From the NCBI GenBank assembly GCA_008711295.1, contig VUYV01000016.1:1013372-1077371 (forward strand): a stretch of 64,000 nt of DNA. Reading direction: 5' to 3'. The DNA comes from Anarhynchus alexandrinus. Taxonomy: Eukaryota > Chordata > Aves > Charadriiformes > Charadriidae. The notes under the pieces are model-generated. The model was given only the letters and a program-made list of their open reading frames with translations. It was not told the DNA's origin and did no database searches. Position numbers and translations under genes: made by a program. This document shows positions 26,501 through 38,170 of this stretch, in pieces (the first letter of the stretch is position 1; the number at the start of each line of letters is the position of its first letter).

Positions 26501-29500
26501 TTTCTAAACTAAGGATAGTAATCCTAAATTCTTTTAGCTAATTGTTGTTTTGGTTTTGGTTTTTGTTTTGTTTTTTTTTTTTTTTATTGCCATACATGCT
26601 AATATTTCTGGTTGAGTGAAATAATCAATTAAAAAATAGAACTAAGGCAAGAAAATGTTCAGGGACCTCCATCATAAAGCCCTGTAAAGTGAAGGACAAA
26701 ATTAAAAGACAGTAACAAAGCATGTGTGCGCTCACACACAGAGACACAAAGAATAAATATTTTTTTTAAAAAAAATGAGGTGTTAAAGAATTTTTATGTG
26801 ATGAAGTCCAGATACTGATATTTTAATGAAAATTGCATTTAATTAAATCCCTCAAATTCAAGCTAAAGATAGAATGGGATCAAAACATGATGTTTTTTAT
26901 TTTTTGCTGTGAGCAAAATGTATTGGGCTGTGTCTGGAATTTTACCCAGCCAACTAAAAGGGATATTTTCGTTATTGGAAGGAGTGTAGTGGCACTGAAT
27001 TATTACAGTTGCATTCTATTTAATTGAGCAGCAAATTTATATCCCTATTCACTTTATATCAGAAATTGATATCACTAGTATACAGTTTTTGGACTATTCT
27101 GATATTCCTATAGCTTATAGATTGCAAGCTATTTAACTGCTCTTGTACAATGCTGCTTCCATTAATTGTATTTTAGCTGAAGGTGAACTGCTAACGAAAT
27201 CACTTTCAATACTAAAACATTTTTTTTATTACTAATGTCCTAGTCTGTATGACAGCCTAAAATGACTTACTGCCTTTTCAAAATTATTATTTTATCCTTT
27301 TAAGTTATCCTTATATCCTTTTTAAAATTACCTTTCATAAATTCAAGTTCTCCCTGGCAGAACACTAATAGTTTTATCAAAAACAATTTTATAAATAATT
27401 TTTATCTTAAGAAAATAGATATAAAGTAATTTCTTCCTTTGGAATAGAACTTATCTAAGAACTTAGAGTTTTGAGGGGTTTGCATTTTTTGTTTGTTTTG
27501 TTTTCATATTTACTTTTCTCTGGGCTTTTATAAAATTTTCAGATTTATAAATTTTACTGTTTTTTCTCCTTGTAAGGAGATTAATTTATTGGAGAGAGAA
27601 ATAAAATGCAGTAGGAAAGAATATCATATTATTTTAGTTTTGTTTGCAGAGTGAGTGGAGTGCATACTACTAGCTATGCTAATGGAGGTCTCATACTGAT
27701 TTTTGGCTACTCGCCTCCAAGGCATCACTGCTGTATTACAAAGCTAGGAAAGAGCCAATAAAGAGTTGTTATAGGCAGCCAGCAGTATCGTTATAGTAGA
27801 ATCTATGGAAAATAATTCCTCTCTTCATGTATCAAGAAAACACAGAAGTTGATAAATGCGGGTACTCTCTTGAGGCTTATAGCAGAATATGACCTATTGT
27901 TTTATTGTCAGCTCTGTAGATCTAGACAAGAATTCTAGAATAATAAATCTTCAAAAGCACATACACCAATGCCTACAGCTTGCAACTCTTGCACCAAACT
28001 AATTATGTCAGTGTATATTTTAACAATTTTTGTTGCAGTATAGATTAATTAGTTACCAGAGAAATTATAAATAATTGTCCAGAAAATCTATGGCTTGCAT
28101 TAACAGTCAATGGCATGAGTGGGTTATGTTTTGGAGAACTTGTCCATTGTATTTTTTAGCTTAGGTTTATACTGAAGAATTAGGTATGACATTTTTTTTT
28201 GTAATAGGTATCTAGCATGATGCAGTTTCATTCTCAAAATTCTTTCATGAAGAGAGGATATTTTGCTCAGGAAACCTGCAAGGGAAAAGAAGAGCAGGTA
28301 GATATCTGAACTGTGTACAAGGATGCATGAAATCTTTGTTAAAAGCTTGTATTTTTTAAAGCTCTCAAACTAATTAATATTTTAAATAAGTAACACAGAG
28401 GCCTGTTTCTTTATGGCCCTGCAAACAATGAAGTCCATTGCTGTTTCACACTGCTGGCTGTCTGCCATCATATGGTTAAATCTGGAAGTCTGCTAAACCA
28501 AACTGAATGGAGTTGATTAGCTCATTTTATTGAAACAGTACTCCCCTAATCTTAAATGGGGTTTATGCTCAAGTATTTTGTTCCGTTTTAACCTCCAAGT
28601 ATCGTATGAGCTATTAGCAAAACCCACTTTCTCTGTGTAAGGGGAGAGTGTAATGCTTTGTCTACTGAGGCAGAAGTAAATGGAAAAGATGGTATGAAGA
28701 GGAAGGCATATTTTGTTCTTCAGATGAACCTGGCAGTTGTGGTGTGAAGCCTGCTTTCTCTCCTACTGGGATGCAGAAGGCAAAAACCCCTATAACATCA
28801 AGGATACTGTAAATTAGAAAAACCCCAGAGTATTAGAAAATGACAAGCAGTAGACCAGATTATAACTGCCTGAAACGACGTGCTGCCAGGCAGTTACGTA
28901 ACTGCATGAAACTCTTCTGTCTCCACTGCAGTACTGAACTGAAAATACAGCAAAAAGGTCTCTGATGAGACCCGCTCTCTGAGATTTCACAGAAAGCAGA
29001 ACTCCAGGTTCAGAATCTTTGCTTTGAATAGTTTGCTAAGAAATCAAGAGAAAAAGAGAAATAATAATGTCATCGTGCTCACATAAAAACATAAAAAGTC
29101 GTAATTCAGGTTTGTTTATATAACTCCTTGTATTAAGTCTCACCAAAAAAGTTTAAAAGGCTTTCCTTGGATAACTGTAATCTCTCTCAAATACAGTATT
29201 TAATGGATTTTGGTAGTGTAATGACTTTACAACACCTGTTCTTTCATATTTGTGTCTGTGACTGGTTGCACATCCAATAAAACACAGGTAAAATTAATAA
29301 CTGTGGATAATTAATAACTGGTCATTGCATAAAGAGATACATGTGTTTTGAATAATAGAGGGGCCCCTATATTATGAGGGTGCCTAGTGCAGCCGGTTCT
29401 ACTGAAGAAAAAATAAGCTGAAGCAATTTGTGAATATCTTTTCAAAATATATGATCAGTCATTCACCAGAACATGAAGATTAAGGAACCCTTCCAATGAC

Positions 29501-30328
29501 ACTCTGGTTCCTCAGAAATTTAATACTGAAAATTTACCTACAGTTGCTTATGTAAAATATTAATTTAATTACCTGGCATTACTTTTTATTTGAAACTTAC
29601 TATATTTACATTTTATGACAATTAAATTTTAAGCAGATATAAAGCAATCCTGTCAACATTGCTTAACTCTAGATAAGTTAATATCAAGTCAGATTGTGCA
29701 TGCAGCCTGTGGGCTTTGAACAGTGTGGCAAGTATTTACATAATTTCTTTCAGTTATCTAGCTTAGGTGCTACTTGAGAAACGAAAGTCAGGAGCCTAAG
29801 TTTATTTGGTTGTCAAAAGAGAACTGTTCCCAGGCAGACAATTCAAACCTCTACCAAGTTGGTTGCCTAAAATAACCTTGAGTAGAGGTTTTGATTTCCC
29901 TGAATGATTTCCCTTCATAAGTTTTTTCCAACTATCCATTTTGTAGCCAGCACACATGAGAAGTTATCTGATTCAAAGACCATGCTAAATTTCCAAACTC
30001 TGTCTTCATTTTTTGCTGTTTCTCTTATCTTTCTGTAGAGTTACCACAGACATAATTTGTTTTTCAGCTATCATGATGGCTCTGTGGGCATTACCTTATG
30101 TGCTAACATATGAATTGCTCTGTTAACACAGATGGATCACTTTAAAAGTTTGGAAGTAAATTAATCTTCAATGTCTAAAATTTCTAGAAAATGCTTGAAT
30201 TTTCAGGGCTTATTTGTATGCTATGATATGAACTAGGATGTAGATCTTTAACTATAAAACACTAACACAAGAATTCTGAAAATCTTTACGGTTTTCCAAC
30301 ATCTTTACAGTTTACTAATGTAACTCTG

Positions 30329-30992
30329 TGTCCTGGTTTGAGCGACGCGATTGATTTCTCTTTCAGTAATTTTGCTTTGCAGTAAGGTCTCTTCTAATGC
30401 TCAGGAAAACTGCATTTTTAGAAGACCCGAGTGTCTGAATTTGTGAAAATATTTACTTTATAGCCAGCTATGATATGCAAGTTTCAAGGTCTCAGTGTTT
30501 TCGAGTTAGGCAGGTTCAGGGATGAGGACAAGCGAGACCCGGGCACTTGACCCAAGCTGGCCAACAGGGTTATTTCATACTATGAACATCACATTCAATA
30601 TATATTAGAAAGTTTGCTGAGGAGTGTTTTTCTCTTCTATGGTGGCTGTGATCCAGAGAACTTCTTGCCCTGGTGCTGGACCCCTTCCCTTCCTCCCAAA
30701 GCCATAGTTCTCACAGCGTCCGACATTTGCTGTCCACTGCTGGGAGTGCACAACTTCCTACTGATATAGTTGGCTGAGTATAATCCTTGTATATTTTATA
30801 TTGGTATTGGGATAAATATTGGTTCCTTAGTATTATTATTGTTAATTATTTAATCTTATTCAATTAAATCTGTTTATATGTAAGCCTTCGGGTTTCCTTG
30901 TTTTTTCCCCAGTTCCCCTTCCCGTGTGGGGAGGGTGATAGAATAATTGTCTGAACAACAGTAAATTGTTGTGGGTTCCTCAAACTGTAATA
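30329..30992 (+). mobile_element. Solo LTR, avian ERV (probably ERVL-type)
   Basis: About 660 bp starting TGTCCTGGTTTGAG and ending near CTCAAACTGTAATA, a decayed inverse of the start, as expected for LTR ends. The interior matches an LTR family I recall from bird genomes: CAAGCTGGCCAACAGGGTTA near 30555, GTTGGCTGAGTATAATCCTT near 30770, and GTGTGGGGAGGGTGATAGAA near 30925. An ATTAAA lies near the 3' side. No internal retroviral genes flank it, so it is a solo LTR, in + orientation. Target-site duplications are not clear (GTAACTCTG on the left, GTAATACTG on the right is only a partial match), so the right end may be off by some bases. Confidence 0.75.
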
Positions 30993-32161
30993 CTGTACTG
31001 AAACTCTTTGTACAAATTTCTGTGATTCAGTGGACTTTGAACCTAGCTCTGAATTGCATTATTTTAATATTTGTGATGAAGCTCTTCTCATTTAAATCTT
31101 CAGCCTGAAATGTCATTCAAATTAGACTGTGTCAGTGATGAACATAACAATTGTGAGAGGTGCTAGGAATCCTGGTGTATGTAAAGACTCCTGTTTTAAC
31201 TATCTTCGTGTCGTATGTGTTTGCTAGCAATGATAGCACTGACTCTATTTGCATGTGACCTCTGCTGTTCTTAGAGAAGACTGCTTAGACTGAGTTCAAA
31301 ACAAGTGAAACAGACTTCAAGTTGTATAAATCGGCATGCTAGGTTTTGGGTGAGAAGAAAGAGAGATTCACTTTCCAAAATCTGGTGTATACAGGACTGT
31401 AACTAGTCGTGTGAGGAAATCTTAGATCTACATAGAAGATGGGTGCAAGCTATTTATTTTAAATCAGAATAGATAGTATTTTTCTCAGAGAGTTGTCATA
31501 ATGTGAGATACAATATGATTTTTCTATAAGAGAGCTGAGAGAGCAGTGTCCATTTATCTGAGCAAGGAATGTTTTGGCGTCTACATCGGTATAATTTTAC
31601 AATTATTGTTATTTACAATTATTATTTACAATAAATGTAATCTCAGTTAACTATTAGACCTGATGATGGGTCATTTAACTTAAATTAGGAATAACCATGG
31701 TATTTTGTTTTTCAAGAGAGGACAGATTAAATTAAGTATGAATACAAAGTTGTTAAGTAAGACAGCTCTTTAAAATGCACTGTTTCTTGCTGTATTAAAT
31801 AGTTACTTGATGGAATTATTCTGAATGTGCTCTGTACCCAGTGTATTGCGTTCTCATTTTCCCTGTGGTATCCGTTATTTTTCGTTTTGAATCTATGCGA
31901 CTCCCTACTGCCTAGAGGTAAATGTTCTTTTACCTTGTCAATTAGTTTGGTATGAATTACTTTATACACGATGACAGTTAAGTGCACTGCACAATTTTTT
32001 TTTTCTGCCTTCTTCCTCTGTATCGGATATAACTATTTAATTAGCCTAACCCCCTCGAAACAGAGCATTTTCTGCAGCTGTCACAGGTTACTACCAGTTA
32101 ATCTGTAATTTCTGATCCACTTCAGCCTTTTGTCAGGATTGTGTTCTGTTGGGGTTTTTTA

Positions 32162-32258
32162 CATATATATTTTTATACATTTAATATTTTTTTAATACAC
32201 ACACATATAGATATATCAATATATTATATAATTATATAATGTATACATATATAATAAG
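32162..32258. repeat. AT-rich simple sequence
   Basis: About 100 bp of alternating TA/AT runs with a short ACACAC insert. It is low complexity and probably variable in length. Confidence 0.85.
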
Positions 32259-33675
32259 CTATGTATTTGGCTTTCAAATGAATTGTTGACCAAATGTTTA
32301 ACATAAATATTCAGTATTAAAAAAATCCCCATGCTGGTATTCCTTGTTACAGCACCTTGTGTGCTTTGGATTTACAGACGATAGAGCTGATCACAGCCTA
32401 TGCAATTGTGAGTTATCTCTAGATAGACAGGAAAGATGTGTGTTCATACAGCAACAAATTTGGGAACGAGCCTCCCTTCAGCTTTCCAAAAAGTCTAGAG
32501 CAATAGTATTAGAACTCTTGACAATGTACTTATACTGATACTGGTGACCATTACTCCTTTAACTTCTGGACACTTTCTCTTCCGTCCTGGTGGTAGTAGT
32601 GAAGAGTGATGCTGTCCTTCATTCAGTTTATGAATGTACTGGACTGAAACCTGGAATTGCTAAGCAGTTGGAAATAAATAGGGATGTTCAATATTGGCAA
32701 ATCTGAGATGTATCTGAGTTGTGACAGAATTTTAGGCTCGTAGGAAACCTTACCAGTAAAAAAAATAAGCTCTTCCATTGTGACAAGAGGGTGGGTTTTT
32801 TTGATGCTGGTATATGATTGGATTTTTTTTTCCAAAAAAAAGTAATAATCGCCAAAAAAAAAGTGGTAGTCACAACCATGAGTTGTTCTTTGTGGTTTGG
32901 TCTACTGGCTTTATAACATGTCCAAATTTAGTTTATTGGTAATAGCATACATCCTCTCTAAATCTCAAACAGAAGAGCTTCACTGTATTTCAACATAAAT
33001 TTAAGGCATGAGCATAAGACTTTACATTCTGCTCAGAAGATCATAGCAAATTTTAGCTCTTCATTTCTTTCTGAAGACAGATCATGGCATTTCACATGTC
33101 ATTTCCAGTTATCTTCTGTACTGATTATTCCTGTGGGAATGTTAGCATATTCTTTCTAACATGTTATATTTCATTTTTTCTTCAGGCTTCCTTGAGTCAG
33201 TTAGGTAGAAGTAGTTTCCTGTTACCTTTGGTATCCACCACCCCAAATGGAATAGCTTTGATGGAACTGAAACTAAAGTATGTTTGTCTCTCTCCTATTT
33301 TGTTCTTGGATTGCTCACGGATATGGGACTTCCGAGACTCAATTGTTCATACAATTTACCAACATATTTTACCTATCATCTTATTTTGAAAATTTTAGCA
33401 TATGTATTTGATTAGCTGTTTCAGAAACCAGTAAAAAAACCCTGAGGTACTTAGTTCATAGAAAAAGTTGGCAGCATATCAAAAGTTTTGAACATCATTT
33501 TGTTGTTAGGCATTTAATCTTTATTTTTCTTAATTAGAATTTTCATTTGTATTAAAGTATACTTCTCTTGATTAAATAATTTTTCCTTTGTTTCTCAAAT
33601 TTATTATACTTATACTTCTTACACTGTTGTAAAAAGAAAGCTCAGCTCTATCTGTGAATAAAAATGAGTGCTTCT

Positions 33676-33782
33676 GGCTAGCGTTTAGGGAGATGACTTC
33701 ATAGTTATCAATCAAACTCCCACGCAGTTGCGACAATCTGCTTTGACTGATGACCCCATAGTCACCTCCCTAAAGGCTGGCT
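33676..33782. repeat. Imperfect hairpin, 41-nt arms
   Basis: The left arm 33676-33716 and the reverse complement of the right arm 33742-33782 agree at roughly 30 of 41 positions. They share the block TTTAGGGAG and an end at CAAA, with a 25-nt loop. The size is in the range of a pre-miRNA or the remains of a palindromic transposon. No family was recognised. Confidence 0.65.
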
Positions 33783-34317
33783 GAAGGTCTCTCTTCTCTA
33801 CGCTAACTCAGAGATATTCTTTAACTAATATGTGGAAAGTTTCCTTGCTGTCTTGTTTTCTCTTAATTCTGTTCAGCTTGCATCTTTTTTTTTTCTATTT
33901 TTGCTCTTGTGTGTTAATCTAGATATTTATGTTTTAGTTCCTTCCAGTCAACACAGGATGATAACCCTTGGGTAAAACAATATTTTGTTGTGAATCTACA
34001 TTGTGTCATCAAATCTGTGAGAGTTAGGTGCTGATTTACACAGCTAAGAGTATTTATTTCTCTAAATGAGGTTCAGTTGTTCGTAACCTTTCAACACGAG
34101 GAGTACTGTTGGTCTATGGGACAACTGACTACTTCTTTTCTTCTAAATAAAACAGTGAAGGCATTTGGTTCTCCATCCTTGAGAACAAAATAGTGTGGGG
34201 AATCATTGGAAAAAATGTATGGCAGTCTTCAGGTTTTATTTTTTTGTTTATCACTGTTGAACTGCGCCTGAAGGCGTATTTAGGTTTGTTCCTAATGTAT
34301 ATAAAATAACCGAATAT

Positions 34318-35620
34318 ATGGATAGAAAATATATAGAAAATAAGGTGATCAGTGACAGCCAACATGGCTTCACTAAGGGCAAATTGTGTCTGACAAATTT
34401 GATGGCCTTCTATGACGGGGTTACAGCATTGGTGGATAAGGGAAGAGTAACTGATGTTGTCTGCCTGGACTTGTGCAAAGCATTTGACACTGTCCCACAT
34501 GACATCCTTGTCTCTAAATTGGAGACACGTGGATTTAACCGATGGACCACTCAGTGGATAAGGAATTGGCTGGATGGTTGCACTCAATGAGTTGAGGTCA
34601 ACAGCTCGATGTACAAGAGGATAGCAGTGATGAGTGGCATTCCTCAGGGGTCAGTATTGGGACTGGTGCTGTTTAACATCTTTGTCAGTGACATGGACGG
34701 TGGGATTGAATGCACCCTCAGCAAGTGTGGCAATGACACCAAGCTGCGTGGTGCGGTCGACATGCTGGAGAGAAGGGATGCCATCCAGAGGGACACTGAC
34801 AGGTTTGAGAGGCAGGCCTGTGTAAACCTCATAAAGTTCACTTAGGCCAAGTGCAAGGTTCTGCACCTGGGTTGGGGCAATCCCAAGCACAAATACAGGC
34901 TGGGCAGAGAATGGATTGAGAGTAGTCCTGAGGAGAAGGACTTGGGGGTGTTGGTTGATGAGGAGCTCAACATGACCCGGAAATGTGTGCTTGCAGCCCA
35001 GAAAGCCAACAGCATCCTGGGCTGCATCCAAATAAGCGTGGTCAGCAGGTTGAGGGAGGTGATTTTGCCCCTCTACTCCGCTCTGGTAGAGACCCCACCT
35101 GGAGTACTGCATCCAGCTCTGGAGCGCCTGACATAAGAAAGACATAGAACTGTTGGAGCGAGTCTAGAGGAGGGCAGTGAAGATTATCAGAGGGCTGGAG
35201 CACCTCTCCTATGAGGACAGGCTGAGAGAGTTGGGGTTGTTCAGCCTGGAGAAGAGAAGGCTCCGGCGAGACCTTAGAGCAGTCTTTCAGTACCTAAAGG
35301 GGGCCTACAGGAAAGATGGAGAAGGGACTCTTTATCAGGAGCGTAGTAATAGGATGAGGGGTACTAGTTTTAAATTGAAAGAGAGTAGATTTACACTAGA
35401 TATTAGGAAGAAATTCTTTACTCTGAGGGTGGTGAGACACTGGAACAGGTTGCCCAGAGAAACTGTGGATGCCCCATCCCTGGAAGTGTTCAAGGCCAGG
35501 TTGGATGGGGCTTTGAGCAACCTGGTCTAGTGGGAGGTGTCCCTGCCCATGGCAGGGGGGTTGGAACTAGATGATCTTTAAGGTCCCTTCCAACCTAAAC
35601 CATTCTATGATTCTATGATT
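34318..35620 (+). mobile_element. CR1 LINE, 5'-truncated, with RT pseudogene
   Basis: A 1.3-kb CR1 non-LTR retrotransposon in sense orientation, ending in the CR1 hallmark ATTCTATGATTCTATGATT at 35602-35620. It encodes the reverse transcriptase from [16 protein letters not shown] through [25 protein letters not shown] and the C-terminal YEDRLRELGLFSLEKRRL segment to RLDGALSNLV. The coding frame is dead. There are in-frame stops at 34588 and 34843, a +1 shift near 35085-35095 and further stops near 35134 and 35165. The catalytic FADD box reads Cys-Gly-Asn-Asp (34726-34737). The 5' end is truncated inside the RT domain, as is usual for CR1. Confidence 0.93.
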
Positions 35621-35639
35621 TATTCTGTTGCGGTCAAGA

Positions 35640-35870
35640 AGGGGTAACATCCTGTTGGCCCTTGTATTTACACACAAGAACTGGTCAGGGATGTTAAGGT
35701 CAGGAGCAGACTTGGCTGCAGCAGTCATGAGGTGGTGGAATTCAGGATCCTGAGAGATGGCAGCATGACAATTAAACAAGATCACAAACCCAGATTTCAG
35801 GAGAGGAGAATTTGGCCTTTTCAGGGATCTGCTTGGCAGAATCGCATGTATTAGCATTTGGTACATATTG
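35640..35870 (+). mobile_element. CR1 LINE internal fragment
   Basis: The + strand contains GTCATGAGGTGGTGGAATTC, AGGATCCTGAGAGATGGCAG and CTTTTCAGGGATCTGCTTGG. I recognise these as the CR1 ORF2 segment between endonuclease and reverse transcriptase. It sits immediately downstream of the 3' end of the neighbouring CR1, so it must belong to a separate copy. It is too decayed to translate and its boundaries are approximate. Confidence 0.7.
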
Positions 35871-38108
35871 CTATCCCTAGTCTGTTATATGCTTTTAACT
35901 TCATTAATCTTAGTTTCCAATCTTTCTTAAATGTGGAGCACCAAATTGCTTTAATGTTGATAGGCCATCATGAACTATAGTTTAAAAAAAAAAAAAATTG
36001 GTCCATGAGCCATATTTTCAGCCAAGCAGATAACACAAATATTATTAAACTCAAATGCCACAATTTTAGTCATTTTCCAACTAAATAAAAAAGACATGAT
36101 TACCTAATGCCATGTGAAAAAAACCAGTTTGTTTTGTTTCTTTAAGGTGTGTTCCAGTCAGGTTATGAAGTTTATTTCCAAAGTGAAAATGCAGACATTT
36201 CTAAATATATTTATGACTTCATTATGAGATCATAAAAGCCGAAATACATAATTCTACTATTTAATATTTAAATCATGAATATGGAATAATGCTTTCACTT
36301 TCAATTTTTTTTTTAAATTCTGAGATGATTCCAAATCTTTTTTTACTTATTCCAGCTGCCTGCATAATACAAAAATAAAAGCAAATTTATGCAAAATGCA
36401 TTGCACAAATTAACATATATTAAAATTCTAGTTGTTTCTCAACTAGTCTGATATTTTTGCAAGACAGAGAAGAATGTGAATAATGTGTCACGCATCAGTT
36501 GGATGTATTAATCTTTTGCTTTCAAAAATACAAGTGTAATCAGAAAATATTGATGGCAGTATTGTTGGCGGAGCTGCAAGTGTGTTTTAGTACTCAGACT
36601 GTAATGTTCCTGGAGATATTTTAAACTAGCTAGCTTGGGTACCACTAGCATGGAACTCAAAAAGGGCAAACTTATCCTTAGTTTTATTATTCCTTCTATG
36701 GCAAATCTGGGAATCCCTCCAGTGCACCGTTACTTAAAATACGTCTGTCTCCCATTTTATCTGTTTGCCCGTACTGGGAGCACAACACAAGCTATGAATA
36801 CCCAAATCAGCTCAGAAGCTATTTTGCAACACAAAATTTTAAAAGCTATACCCTGAGTATGCTGTATATATGGTATATCCCATAGACCCTGTAGATGTTG
36901 TCATTTGAATTAGGCAGATTTATTGTATTAAAATCTTAAATTACACTTTAATATGCACTTAAAACATTATAATTGTGTAAACAATTATTGGGAAAACAGC
37001 ATTTTGATTTATTTCACTTCTAGAAGTTGTATTTGCTGTCATATGCTTCTGTTCTGATACGAATGAAGAATGAAATCTGTATATAGTTCTTCTAGTGTTG
37101 CAGCCAAAGCTTGGAACATATTAAGACAACTTTGTTGTATGGCCTTCTCCTTTATGGAATTTCACATTTATAAACGCAGTGCCAAATAATACATTTGGCT
37201 TGCTTCTTGAGAAGATGCATTGGGCACTCTCATCCTGTTCTTTGACTTGTTCTGGTAAAATATGACTGTCCATGACAAGAATTTCCAGAATTTTAACTGT
37301 CATTAAGGTAGACAGCTTCAGCCTCCTTGAACTTTCTAATCTATCCTTTCTATTGCTTTTAGTAATACTAATTTACGATGCCTCCCTTTGTAGGATAGAG
37401 ACATTTGGCAGAAGTAGATTCTGCTGTCATCTGCAGGAGAGGAGCTGCTGAATCTTGGTGGCAGAGCAGAGACAAGGGATGTCTGATGCACCTGCATCTT
37501 GTGTTTTATACAGTATCCCAGATACATACCATGGGCTTTCTTAGATATAGACTGTATAGTAGCTTGCATGTGCATACTCTTTATGTTGTATATACATTAT
37601 TTTGCACATATATATAGCCTTAATAAGCTTTCAAACAATTATCACAAAGATTAAAGGAAGTCCGTGTATTCTTCCTAAATATCATTAAAATGCTATGTTG
37701 GTATTAACTCCTGATTTTCGGAATTATAATCTCAAGAATAAGGTTTTATATCATAGAAATCTAAGAGCTAATTTGATTTTCTAGTCCTGATGAACTACAG
37801 TTTCTCATCTGAAAGCACTGCTCATACCCACATTAGCCTGAAAAAATACATTTTTAGAGCTTACACAGTCTTCTGTGAGGTTCCAAAAGGCAAAAGCAAA
37901 AAAAAAAAAATAATTTACTTTGGCTTGTGTAATTAGTATTAACATTTACATTTGAAGCTGCTTCTTTCTTTTATTTGGTTAGACAGTGGGTTGATGGAAT
38001 AATATAATCGACTTTCTAATGGACTTTCTAACTCCTCAGGCAGTCTGCTTTTGTATGGACCACTGCACTACGGTGAACCTGATGCACTGAGTAACTACTA
38101 AAGCCATT

Positions 38109-38170
38109 TACTTTTTTTCTCCTTGCTTTCTTATTTCTTTTTTTCTTTTCTTTTTTTTCCCTCCTTTTTT
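38109..38170 (+). repeat. Polypyrimidine tract
   Basis: About 60 bases almost entirely T and C on the + strand. A simple-sequence feature of the intron. Confidence 0.8.

Larger units (their letters stand above)
30993..34317 (+). other. EML6: EML6 intron 1, between solo LTR and CR1
   Basis: AT-rich intron without a recognised exon. It includes an AT dinucleotide-like tract at 32162-32258 and a 41-bp-arm hairpin at 33676-33782, described separately. Confidence 0.65.

Noticed and set aside
34644..35145. Minus-strand frames of up to 164 codons opposite the CR1 element
   Set aside because: They are antisense shadows of the CR1 reverse transcriptase, which reads on the + strand.
37750..37810. ATCATAGAAATCTAAGAGCT resembling a CR1 or MIR end
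   Set aside because: Only a short initial match; the following bases do not continue like a CR1 3' end.
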